A stretch of DNA of 18,347 nt from contig JAUMYK010000021.1 in NCBI GenBank assembly GCA_030528665.1, positions 1-18,347 on the forward strand. The letters run 5' to 3'. Under the pieces are notes generated by a model. The model ran no database searches, was not told the DNA's origin, and saw only the letters and a list, made by a program, of their open reading frames with translations. Each line of letters starts with the position of its first letter. Positions within the stretch are counted from its first letter, which is position 1. Source of the stretch: a bacterium. Lineage in GTDB: Bacteria > Patescibacteria > JAEDAM01 > Absconditabacterales > Absconditicoccaceae. Positions 7,042 through 15,788 of this stretch are shown here, one piece after another. Made by a program: the position numbers and the translations under genes.

Positions 7042-9570
7042 ATGAACACTCAAGGAACAGCATATCTCAACAATCTCCCAAAATCCCCAGAAACACTCAA
7101 CAATTGAGTACAACAAACACTCAACACATTTTCTGCTCAACTCAAACTCGATGAAAACAATATCAACACCACCAAACAAACCTTAGGAGATCCTAAAAAT
7201 CCGCTACGTACCGAACTCATCAAATATCTCCAAAAGCTAGGACAGTCCAACGGACTCACAATGACCGTAGATGGGAAATGGGGAAGCTGGATCAAAACTT
7301 TCTTGGAATATCACAAAGACAAAGCGCTTCTCAAACAGCATCACAAACTTATCTCTACACTCTTGGAGGCCAACAAGAAATATAACAAAACCAATCACCC
7401 TCTAGATGAAGAAAACGCACTCCTCTACCTCAAACTCAATCACAAAGATCAAGTTGATAACGCCTTGATTCCCACCTTATCCTTTGCCGATCATCTCAAA
7501 ACACTCAGCCAACTCCCTCCCCAAGACCAAACAAAAGAGATTCAATTTCGAGGAAAGGTCGCTACTGATGGGAAACGATGAGCAAACACCAAGATTGCAG
7601 CCAACAAGCTCCTCAACAGACTCAAAATCCTTGAAGGGAAAAAATCAGTTCTTCCCATTACTGCCTACCTCAAAATCCAACAAGCCATTCCTACTCTTAC
7701 ACAAATCATTCAGCAGCAAGAAACACGCCAAGCCCAAAAAGATCAATATAACGGGGCAGAACATTTTCAAAAAGACCCCAATGCACTTTTCAAATATCTC
7801 TCAGAACAACTCAAACAAACAGAAAGCAATCCCAAACTCCTGCTCAAAAACCTCCAAAAACTCTGAGCAGAATATTTTGGCATCCAGATTACCGCAAGTG
7901 GAGACTGGGGAATCTATACTCGTGCTATTATCGAAGAACTCGCTGATGATCAAAATTTTAAACCCTACCTTCCCCTATTTAACAAGCTCCTCAAACAATA
8001 TAGCCAATCACACAATGCTCAAACCCTCTCTGAGATACTTCTCACCAGACAAAAACTCCAAAAAAGCAGAACACAAAAACTCAGAACCCTGCAAACACAA
8101 CAACTCCAAATCAAAGAAAAATCCCAAATCTTTGCATATCAAAACAATTTCCTCCCAAAATCTCCGATTGATCAACATAAAAGCACCTCTAACAATTTAA
8201 CCACCAAACTCAACGAACAATCCACTCAAAACGAATCCACCTCCCTCCAATCTACCTTCTCTCAACTCCCTCCCAAAAGCGTGGAAACCTCTATCCCTCA
8301 AGATGACTATCACCAAGCACTCCTCACCTTTCTCAAGACAAAATTTACCGACTCTGCAGAGCTTGATCTCCGTACCCTTGCCACACAGATCGCCAATGAA
8401 AATGGGAACGGTTCCCTCTACGAAAAATACTCCAAACTCCGAAATAACAGCCCTGAGAAGCAACAACTTTTGGAACAACAACGCAATACTTTGCAAAAAG
8501 AAGTTAAAAAACAGGCTGGAGAGATCGCAATTACTACGATCAAATCAAGCCTCAAACAAATGGGAGTCCCAATTGATGAAGGAAACTTTGTCCCAGATGC
8601 ACGCTGAGGATATATCCAATTTCAAGATACCAGCAACCCACATATCAATTACTTTTACAGACCATCTTCTGGCTTTATCTCTACCAGAAATTACAATGCC
8701 ATCAATACTGAACTCAAATCCGTGGATACCAGTGGATACCACTATCATATCCTCTCAAAAATCCCAAGCTATCAAGAGTTGATAGACCAAGCCTCTGATC
8801 CACTCTGGCTCCCAAACAAAAGACTCAACACACAAGCAGAAATGAAAGAACATATCCTCCATACGCTCAAATCCCAAATCACCTATAGCGTAGGAAATAT
8901 CGAACAAGAAAGTATGCAACAAAGAATCAGCCTCAATACCTTAGAAACCAACATCATCCACCAGACAAAAAAACTCCTCCATCTCCAAAAAGACAACTGC
9001 TCAGAACAAGAACAAAAAACTGCCTATCAAATACTTCGCCAGCTCGGAAACAGCTGCAAAACGATGAATCTCGATGAACTCAAAAAACTCAATGACTTCA
9101 TCCACCTCCTCGCTACTGGACTCGAACAATCCAAAAACGGTACCAAGAGCGATCAAGGAGCAGAAAAGTGACCACAACTCCCAAATCCCAAAACCCCACT
9201 CGAACTCATCTATCTCCTTACCGATCAAGAGAGCATCAAAGAGCTAAGAGACCAAGGAGAAAACAAAGCTATGCAACACTTTGGTATCGGAAAACTCTTT
9301 GCTCGACTCTCAAAACCCACACCAGGAAAAGATGAACATCACACGCTCTTTGATAGCAAAAAACTAGATCGTCTCTTGGATCTGAAAAACAGTCCAGACC
9401 TCCTAAAAGATCCAGAATACTGAAAATCCTATGCCGAACTCCTAAAAAACACCATAGAACCCTATCGCAAGCGTGCAGAAACCCAAGAACAAAACATCGC
9501 ACAACAGCAAGCTCAACAAGCATATACTACCATCCAGCGTATGCCCCAACAAGAACGAGGCTATACCTAA
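7042..9570 (+). CDS. large protein with peptidoglycan-binding-like repeats, unknown function
   Basis: An 842-residue protein read through six UGA codons (residues 22, 180, 275, 522, 710 and 794) to TAA. I do not recognise the full-length family. The N-terminal part holds three segments resembling the PG_binding_1 fold pattern LQ-x2-LG ... DG-x-x-G-x-x-T: YLQKLG...VDGKWGSW at about 62-84, ATDGKRGANTK at 174-184 and NLQKLG...GDWGIYTR at about 270-295. Residues 320-440 are Gln/Lys/Ser/Thr-rich linker. The second half (about 440-842) is mostly helical and Gln-rich with one aromatic patch (YFYRPSSGF) near 536-544. No signal peptide or membrane helix is seen at this start. GCGAGG lies just before the ATG. 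Coding strand is very G-poor. AMP phosphorylase follows 60 nt later. Confidence 0.9.
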
Positions 9571-9590
9571 TCCCACATACAAAAATAAAC

Positions 9591-9627
9591 TCAAAAATCT
9601 GACTTTTTACCCTTTTATTCCCCCATA
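9591..9627 (+). promoter_or_regulatory. leader element with TCTGAC motif before AMP phosphorylase
   Basis: The element has AAAAATCTGACTTTTT, then ACCCTTTT and a CCCCC run, 33 nt from the motif to the ATG. A near-copy precedes the Nudix gene at 13493-13530. No purine Shine-Dalgarno is present. Role inferred only from recurrence and position. Confidence 0.45.
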
Positions 9628-9630
9628 ACT

Positions 9631-11178
9631 ATGATGGAAATCTTCAGCTGAAAAATCAAACAACTCAATATCCGCCACGGTGAAGGTATTGTCGCTATGC
9701 TCAATACCCAAGAAGCCAGTACCTACGGTATCTCCTCACAAGACAAAATCTCCCTTATCCGTAATGGCGAGGAATATGTAGTCGATGTCTCCCTATCTGA
9801 TGAACTCGAACCTGGTACAATCTGAGCCACCCAGGAACTGCTCGACAACTATCCTATCGCCGAATGAGACAATGTTCTGGTCTCGTTTACAAGGAATAAT
9901 CCGCTCTCTCTCCAAGCTATCAGAAAAAAACTCCTAGGAGAAAAGCTCAATACCGAGGAAATCGATGCTATCGTGGAAGATATTCAGAACAATAAGCTTT
10001 CTGACCTGATTTTGGCATATTATACCGCTACAAGCTTTTTTTACAAATCTGATCCTGAAGAACTCGCCTATACGACCAAAGCTACTGCCTATACAGGAGA
10101 TATGTACCGCTTTCCAGGCGTAGTAGCAAGCAAATATTCCATCTGAGGTGTCTCAGGTAACGAAACCACCATGATCATCGTACCACTCCTTGCTTCACTA
10201 GGAATCAGCATCCCTAAAACGTTTTCCAAATCCATCACCTCCCCTGCCGCCACAGGAGAATGTGTAGAAGTCCTGATGAGAAGTGAACTCAAAAAACAGG
10301 AAATCATAAGACTGGTCGACAAACTGGGATGTTGCCTTGCTTGGAACGGCAACCTCAATCTTGCACCAGCCAACGACAGAATCATCAAAGTCTCTGCTCC
10401 TCTGGGAATGGAACCCTATGCAAGGATGATCTCCAGCATTATGGCAAAAAATTATGCCATGGGAATCAATCACTGCCTCATCGATGTACCAGTCTGACCT
10501 ACCGCAAAAGTCACTAATCAGGCTGATGCCGAAAGAGTAGCAAATCACTTTAAAAATATTGGAGAGGCTCTAGGCATCAAAACTGAGGTTGCTATTACCA
10601 AAGCCGAGCAACCAATCGGAAACGGAATCGGAGCAGTCTTGCAAGTAAGAGAAGTCCTTAGAGTACTCCAGCAACACCCACTCAAACCACTTGATCTGCA
10701 GGAAAAAGCACTTGACCTTGCTGCACAAATCATCCTCCTCTGCAATATGGCAGAGAGCTATGAACAAGCCTACCACAAAGCAAAAAATGAACTCGAAAAT
10801 GGCAATGCACGAACCAAAATGCAAGCCATCATTGCAGCGCAAGAAGGAAAAAATCCACAAATCTGATCTGAAGAACTCCAGCTCGCTCCCAATACCATCG
10901 ACATTACTGCTCAAAACGAAGGTATTCTCCAACATATCGATATGAAATACCTCAATATGGTAGCCAGAACACTCGGTGCTCCAGGAGACGCTTCAGCAGG
11001 AATCTACCTCCACAAAAAACTCTGAAATCAGATTCAAGCAGGAGATCTCCTCTATACCCTCTATGCCCAATCTGCTAACAAACTTAAACTCGCTACCGAG
11101 ATGCTCGCAGACAAAGATTTTTTCCAAATCAGTTCTCCTCAAGACCACACCACTCAATCAAACACACAAGAAACCTAA
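9631..11178 (+). CDS. deoA: AMP phosphorylase (archaeal-type DeoA family)
   Basis: A 515-residue nucleoside/nucleotide phosphorylase. It has an N-terminal extension of about 90 residues (KIKQLNIRHGEGIVAML...), found in AMP phosphorylases and not in ordinary thymidine phosphorylases. The phosphate site is KYSIGGVSGNETT (about residues 168-180), followed by SITSPAATGECVEVL, NLNLAPANDRIIKV, AMGINHCLIDVPVG and a C-terminal PYNP-like domain. Seven glycines are UGA (residues 7, 65, 79, 172, 289, 412, 465), and residue 172 falls in the phosphate loop. AMP phosphorylase releases the base from AMP to give ribose-1,5-bisphosphate, which in many CPR bacteria feeds R15P isomerase and RuBisCO; neither is in this window. 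A second ATG one codon in is an equal start candidate. No obvious terminator follows. Confidence 0.9.
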
Positions 11179-11228
11179 GGTATAAATAAACATCTCAAAA
11201 ATCATAAGCAATCTGCACACACAAACAC

Positions 11229-11257
11229 TTGACATGCACATCAAAAATCCTTATAAA
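11229..11257 (+). promoter_or_regulatory. strong sigma70 promoter
   Basis: TTGACA (11229-11234) and TATAAA (11252-11257) with 17-bp spacing, about 25 nt upstream of the 98-aa gene. The -35 box is a perfect consensus match. Confidence 0.75.
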
Positions 11258-11282
11258 CAGAAAAATTAAAAAAAATTCAAAT

Positions 11283-11579
11283 ATGAAAGTAGACACATTT
11301 ACACCAGAAAAAGGAAGAATTAGTGTGGTAGCACTAGCAGAGATCGCAAGAGTCGGTGGACAACATAAATTACGAGCTGGAGGTCCAGATCGGTGCTTCT
11401 CCGATTATACTGCAACGCTCAACTGGCTTTTGCCAGAAGAGGAGCAAATCAAAGGTTCGGATCCATACACCCGCTTCATCGAAAAATGTGAAGAGGTGTA
11501 TCACAATCTCTTACGCAATCCTCACGAATATAGGAGGATTGTAGAAAAAATTGAGAAAATGGAGCATAGTCTCAATTAA
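11283..11579 (+). CDS. 98-aa protein of unknown function
   Basis: A 98-residue soluble protein starting MKVDTFTPEKGR, with a central segment rich in conserved-looking residues (GGQHKLRAGGPDRCFSDY) and a C-terminal amphipathic helix region (EYRRIVEKIEKMEHSL). It has its own consensus promoter and a strong terminator, so it is transcribed alone. No UGA codon is used. There is no Shine-Dalgarno; the leader is A-rich (AAAAAAATTCAAAT before the ATG). I do not recognise the family. The promoter and terminator suggest a well-expressed gene. Confidence 0.85.
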   Translation: MKVDTFTPEKGRISVVALAEIARVGGQHKLRAGGPDRCFSDYTATLNWLLPEEEQIKGSDPYTRFIEKCEEVYHNLLRNPHEYRRIVEKIEKMEHSLN

Positions 11580-11590
11580 AATTAAACTTG

Positions 11591-11624
11591 AAAAAGCTAG
11601 GAGCATATCTTCCTAGCTTTTTTT
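11591..11624 (+). terminator. rho-independent terminator
   Basis: Stem AGCTAGGA (11595-11602) with TCCTAGCT (11611-11618), 8-nt loop, preceded by an A-run and followed by a run of T. It separates the 98-aa gene from hisS. Confidence 0.9.
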
Positions 11625-11632
11625 CAATAGGC

Positions 11633-11660
11633 TTGCTTTCGGAGGGCATTTCCATACAAA
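11633..11660 (+). promoter_or_regulatory. sigma70-like promoter for the hisS operon
   Basis: TTGCTT (11633-11638) and TACAAA (11655-11660) spaced by 16 bp. Four bases later the leader motif GTCAGATTT begins (11665), 29 nt before the hisS ATG, the same geometry as at tyrS. Confidence 0.55.
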
Positions 11661-11693
11661 GAGAGTCAGATTTATTTTTCTTGTTTCTCTGAG

Positions 11694-13019
11694 ATGGCAG
11701 AACTTCGTCCGAGTGGATTCCCTGAGTACAGTCCCGCTGAACAACTGATTTTTGACCAATTAATCACCCTGATTTCCTCCAATTATCAAGCATTTGGCTA
11801 TACGCATATCCATACCCCAGCAGTCGAGAGAAACCAAATTCTTCTTGCCAAAAATGGTGAAGAAACCTGAAAACAGATCTTTGGTCTCTACGGTATGGCT
11901 CAAGGGGCAGATGACCTCAAAGACTATGGACTCCACTTTGATCTCACAGTCCCATTTGCCAGATATACCCTCGACTGGGAACATCAGCTCTCCTTCCCTT
12001 TCAAGAGATACCAGATCCAACCCGTATGGAGAGGAGAGAGAGCGCAAAAAGGAAGGTTTAGAGAATTTTGGCAGTGTGATATTGATGTGATTTGGAAAGG
12101 AGAAAAAAGCTATCTCTACTACGATGCAGAGATCATCGCTACCCTAGGCAAGACCTTAGTCAACATCCTCAGACATTATCAGATCACAGATACCATCTAC
12201 TTTCATATCAACAATAAAAAAATCATCAAAGGCTTTCTCTCAGATATCAGCAAGGATACGGCTCAGATTGAAGCAATCTCAGCACTGATTGATAAAGTTG
12301 ATAAAATCGGACAAGACAAGTTCCTTGAACTGCTACAAAACGAACAGCAGCTTAGCCCTGAAAACTGTGAAAAAATTCTGAATTTTCTCTCCTTTTGTAC
12401 CGATCAGACAGATCAACTCTCCACACTACGTACCCTGAGCCAAAATCCAGATTTCCAAGAGGGTATCAACGAATTAGAACACGTACTCAATCTGATGAGC
12501 CAATTACAAACTGCATTTAATAGTCCTTTTGAGCGATGCATAGACATGAAAATTGTCAGAGGATTAGACTACTATACAGGGACAATTTTTGAAGCAAGCT
12601 TTACCCAAGAACCGCAGCGAGGCTCGATTTGTGGAGGAGGAAGGTATCAAAACCTAACTGGCTATATCGATCCCAAAAGACAGGACTATTGCGGAGTGTG
12701 AGGGAGTATAGGGATCAGTAGAATCCTCAGCAAAATCCTTAGTAGCCTTCCTAGCACACAAAAAACCATAACTGATACGCTCATCCTCTACTTTGAAGAC
12801 AATACAACAGGCATCTTTGAGCTGGCAGCTCAACTCCAAGATCAAGGGCATAAGATAGAAATCTATCCCGAAGCAGACAAACTCGGTAAACAATTCTCCT
12901 ATGCAGACAAAAAGGGTATTAACCAAGTGATCATCTATGGACACTGAGAATATCAGCAACACCACTATAAAATCAAAAATCTCCAAACCTGAGTTGAAAC
13001 CATCATCTCCCTTGCATAA
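11694..13019 (+). CDS. hisS: histidyl-tRNA synthetase
   Basis: A 441-residue class II synthetase, the usual HisRS length. Motif 1 region, then FDLTVPFARY, the motif 2 region KRYQIQPVWRGERAQKGRFREFWQ, the HisA motif VRGLDYYTGTIFEAS, and motif 3 CGVGGSIGISRI. A C-terminal anticodon-binding domain ends TGVETIISLA. Four glycines are UGA (residues 59, 336, 418, 433). Residue 336 lies in motif 3, where glycine is near-universal, and residue 433 in the KNLQTG tail. A standard-code reading would yield only a central fragment. The ATG is the first after the promoter; no Shine-Dalgarno. It charges tRNA-His in the cytoplasm; the HIT gene follows 23 nt later. Confidence 0.96.
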
Positions 13020-13042
13020 CTTTTAGCTTTATACCTCCACTT

Positions 13043-13486
13043 ATGGAATACCAAAATATCGTAGCAGAAAATCTCAAAAAACACTACTGCCCATTTTGTC
13101 ATATCCCATCAGACCAAATCATCGACCAAGGCAGCTATTTTTATGTTACCCTTGCTCGCGCACCCTATACTGCAGATCATGTCTTGATTGTTCCTTTTGA
13201 GCATATCGTACTCTTTGAAAATCTCAGTCCTGAAGCGATCAACGAACGACACCACCTCACCAAAAAACGGCTCACGCTCCTGCACAAACACCACCAAGAT
13301 ATTAACATTCTGCTCAGAGATGGGCGAGTGGGATGAAGTATAGGTAAAAGCATTGATCACCTCCACCGGCATCTCATCCCATCACTTGCAATGAGTGGAA
13401 AAAATACTGGCGATGACCGTAAATTTTTTAATGATCAAGAGTTTATGGAACTAACACAAAAATTCCATCAGACCTATCAAGCATAA
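13043..13486 (+). CDS. HIT family nucleotide hydrolase/transferase
   Basis: A 147-residue protein. The C-terminal part carries the histidine triad HLHRHLIP (about residues 106-113), the H-x-H-x-H nucleotide-binding and catalytic signature. The N-terminal CPFCHI (residues 16-21) resembles the zinc-binding Cys pair of Fhit/GalT-like HIT proteins, and VLIVPFEHI matches the family core strand. Gly-98, before the triad in GRVGGSIG, is UGA. Members hydrolyse dinucleoside polyphosphates or AMP conjugates; substrate not known here. Second gene behind hisS, upstream of a Nudix hydrolase with likely related substrates. CCTCC, not a purine Shine-Dalgarno, sits just before the ATG. Confidence 0.88.
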
Positions 13487-13492
13487 CAACAC

Positions 13493-13530
13493 TCAAAAAA
13501 AATCTGACTTTTATCCCTTTTTTCCTCCTT
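13493..13530 (+). promoter_or_regulatory. leader element with TCTGAC motif before the Nudix gene
   Basis: AAATCTGACTTTTATCCC followed by a T-run and CCTCC ends directly before the ATG at 13532. It is a near-copy of the element before AMP phosphorylase (9591-9627). The motif starts 29 nt from the ATG. Confidence 0.45.
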
Positions 13531-13531
13531 G

Positions 13532-14017
13532 ATGAAAACTGATAGTTCCTATGGCATAATCCCCTTTCACCAAACTCCAGAGGGGAAGCTCCAATTTCTC
13601 ATCATCCACCAAACCAATGGTTACCGAGGATTCCCCAAAGGACACAAAGAATCAGGCGAATCAGACCAACAAGCTGCCTTAAGAGAATTGCAAGAAGAAA
13701 CCTCCATCACCCATTGCACCCTCTGTGATCCAGATCATCCCCTAGTCGTAGAATATCGCTTTCTCGACCCCAAAATCAACCACCCTATCCAAAAAACTGT
13801 CTACTACTTTTTGGGAGCGGTCGATCAACAGGGAAAAGCGGAGTGTCAAGTCGACAACTATGAAGTCGATCAATACTACCGGGGAGATCTTGAGACCCTC
13901 AAACAGCTCCTCACCCACCAAAATAGTAAAGACCTCCTTGATCAAGCATTCCTCCTCCTCACGCACACTCAAAAAAACGCTTGACATCTAAATACCAAAT
14001 CCCTATGCTGATGCTAA
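13532..14017 (+). CDS. Nudix hydrolase, Ap4A-hydrolase-like
   Basis: A 161-residue protein under code 25. The Nudix box GHKESGESDQQAALRELQEE plus TSI spans about residues 37-59 and matches GX5EX7REUXEEXGU except for Ser in place of the last Gly. The preceding YRGFPKGH is typical of asymmetrical diadenosine-tetraphosphate hydrolases. With the standard code it would end at TGA 13982; reading TGA as Gly adds 11 residues including a second UGA (GHLNTKSLCGC) to TAA at 14015. The extension overlaps a promoter-like sequence for the next gene. Together with the HIT gene it suggests clean-up of dinucleoside polyphosphates formed by aminoacyl-tRNA synthetases; this link to hisS is an inference. Confidence 0.87.
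13981..14009 (+). promoter_or_regulatory. possible promoter inside the Nudix 3' end
   Basis: TTGACA (13981-13986) and TATGCT (14004-14009) spaced by 17 bp. It could drive the membrane protein gene at 14044 separately from the hisS operon and supports that start over earlier ATGs at 14005 or 14011. Confidence 0.45.
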
Positions 14018-14043
14018 CATTTTACCCCCTTACCAAATATGCT

Positions 14044-14517
14044 ATGAAAAACAATCTTCTCTTTGCTCGGCTGAGCGCACTAGCAGCTGGACTCCTTATT
14101 GGTGTGATACGATTTTTAATTGCCAAATATGCTGGCTATGAATTTTCGCTCATTGTCGTTCTCCTAGGAGCAGTCGTAGGAGGAGCATTATCTGGACTCA
14201 CAGAAGATATTGAGCCTTCAAGGGATACAGCAATGAGGCACGGGATACTCGCAGTACTAGCAACCATACTCGTAATTATCGCCGTTAGATATGCGATGCG
14301 AACCTGGATTCTCAAAGATCCAAGCTATCCGTTTATGGACTTTTTTGTAGATGAGATCAAGGTAATGGATAAAGGTGCTATCTTTTTGATTATCTTTTAC
14401 GCAATTGCACTCTATACTGCCTTTATTACCGCATTTAATGCTAAGGATCCTGATGCTCTAAAAAAACAAGCTGAAGAAGCAAAACATAATGAAAACATTT
14501 CTGATAACAACGCATAA
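14044..14517 (+). CDS. four-helix membrane protein, unknown function
   Basis: A 157-residue protein from the ATG at 14044 (MKNNLLFARL). Hydrophobic segments at about residues 9-28, 33-52, 67-86 and 112-132 predict four membrane helices. A Gly-rich stretch (LLGAVVGGALSGL) lies in the second. The C-terminal 25 residues are polar and acidic/basic (KKQAEEAKHNE), probably cytoplasmic. In-frame ATGs at 14005 and 14011 would add 11-13 residues but overlap the Nudix gene and the promoter. No UGA codons; G and C are more balanced than in genes to its left. No family recognised. A terminator follows. Confidence 0.82.
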   Translation: MKNNLLFARLSALAAGLLIGVIRFLIAKYAGYEFSLIVVLLGAVVGGALSGLTEDIEPSRDTAMRHGILAVLATILVIIAVRYAMRTWILKDPSYPFMDFFVDEIKVMDKGAIFLIIFYAIALYTAFITAFNAKDPDALKKQAEEAKHNENISDNNA

Positions 14518-14530
14518 AAAATCTCATTAT

Positions 14531-14567
14531 AAAAAAAACACAGGTCTACATTTGCTTGTGTTTTTTT
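14531..14567 (+). terminator. terminator, probably bidirectional
   Basis: Stem ACACAGG (14538-14544) with CTTGTGT (14555-14561, one G-U pair), A-run on the left and seven T on the right. It lies between the converging membrane-protein and adenylate kinase genes, and the A-run gives a T-run on the opposite strand, so it can serve both. Confidence 0.8.
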
Positions 14568-14619
14568 GGTACAAAAGATCAAAAACTGAATACATCAATC
14601 GAGTTATTTTCCATTACCA

Positions 14620-15264
14620 CTAAGCTCTCATATATTCCTCAATCTGCTGAAAAATTTGCTCAATAGTCTGCATTCCATCGATTTTTACAAGCAACCCAAG
14701 CGAATCTACATATTCTAGTGCTGGAAGGGTCTCTTTTTTGTATTCAGCAATTCTTGTCAAAATAGCTATAGAATCTGCATCATCAGTACGAACATACAAA
14801 GCTCATCAGCATTTTTTACATACTTCTCTTTCTCCATCTAGGCGAGTATTGTGAATATGCCCACAGACTTTACACATCTTACGCGTTTGGAGCCTAGCAA
14901 CTACCTCCTCTTCAGGAATTTCTAACTGAATGACCAAAGGCTTTCTACCTTTTGCAAGTAAAGCTTCTAAAATCTCTTTAGTCTGTCCGATTCTTCTCAA
15001 GCTTCCATCTCCAAGGAATCTCTTCTCACCAAGTGTTTCCAAAAACACCTTAAATAAACCAATTACTACCTCATCTTTGACCAACAGCCCAGCATTGACC
15101 AAATCACGAAGATAGTTTCCGATTGCATTTTCATTACTCATCAACGCTCTCAAGATATTCCCAGTTTCAAAATAAGCGATCTGTTCTCCATATTTTTCTA
15201 AAAGCTTTTGGGCTTGAGTCCCCTTTCCACAGCCCTGAATCCCTGCTAAAATCACATCTCTCAT
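14620..15264 (-). CDS. adk: adenylate kinase with Cys4 zinc site
   Basis: A 214-residue NMP kinase, standard length. P-loop AGIQGCGKGTQ at residues 7-17; AMP-binding region FETGNILRALM; LID domain with a zinc site CKVC at about 132-135 and CKKC at 149-152. Directly after the last Cys are two consecutive UGA codons (residues 153 and 154), giving the CGG seen in zinc-type kinases. The usual DGFPR loop is replaced by DGSLRR near 91-96, keeping Gly and Arg. It interconverts AMP, ATP and ADP and so connects with AMP phosphorylase. GAGGAG directly before the ATG is a good ribosome binding site. Stop TAG. Converges with the membrane-protein gene. Confidence 0.93.
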
Positions 15265-15290
15265 CTCCTCTTATTATAACTAAAATAAAA

Positions 15291-15314
15291 GACTGACTTT
15301 GTTTGTTGTCAGTC
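15291..15314. other. perfect stem-loop with the GTCAGTC motif upstream of adk
   Basis: GACTGAC (15291-15297) pairs with GTCAGTC (15308-15314) across a 10-nt loop. The adk-proximal arm is 33 nt before the adk ATG, where other genes carry a single GTCAG or TCTGAC motif. A TACACT box lies upstream on the minus strand with a TTGCTT 16 bp before it, a possible adk promoter. Another GTCAGATTTC occurs at about 15346. Confidence 0.6.
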
Positions 15315-15378
15315 GTTGAGTGTAGAGAAAAGCAAGCCAGAAGCAAGTCAGATTTCTAGATTTTTGCTATACAATACC

Positions 15379-15762
15379 TTAAGTAAGAGCTACATCTGCA
15401 GAATCTATGCTCTTGGTCTCTTGAACAGAGGTCTCCTTTGAATTATTTCAAAAAATTCTTTTTCAATAACTATCAACAGCATTCCTCATATGCTCTCTCA
15501 TAGATGAATTAATAGCAGCAAAATCCAAATTCTCTGGGTCTAATGTCTCTCTAAGTGCCTTTATATCATCTTTAACCTCCTTAACATCGTTTTTTACAGT
15601 TCTAACCTCTTCTGCTATTTTAGACAAATTAGGATCACCTTCCTTCTTTTTACCAAGAAAAAATGGCTCTAATGCACGCACTTCTTGTTCGGCTTTTGGA
15701 TCAACTCTATCTGTTTGCTTTACATCTTCAATCCTATCATAATTTTCTACTTGTAATACCAT
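15379..15762 (-). CDS. 127-aa coiled-coil protein, unknown function
   Basis: A 127-residue protein read through two UGA codons (residues 100 and 105) to TAA. The centre (about residues 47-75, KIAEEVRTVKNDVKEVKDDIKALRETL) has heptad spacing and should form a coiled coil; the ends are polar. AAGGA lies before the ATG. Third gene of a three-gene minus-strand operon, 26 nt after the second. Under the standard code the last 28 residues would be lost. Family unknown. Confidence 0.78.
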
Positions 15763-15788
15763 TTTTATCCTTTATTAGCAAATAAAAT

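Noticed and set aside
7484..8200. A 238-codon frame in another register of the 842-aa gene
   Set aside because: Low-complexity Ser/Lys/Asn translation, no leader; the main frame continues through with TGA as Gly.
11031..11042. TCTGAAATCAGA palindrome inside the AMP phosphorylase gene
   Set aside because: It matches the leader motif by chance within codons for a normal protein stretch; far from any start.
15270..15282. TATAAT box just before adk
   Set aside because: It ends 8 nt before the ATG, leaving no room for the GAGGAG site in the transcript; no -35 at a proper distance.
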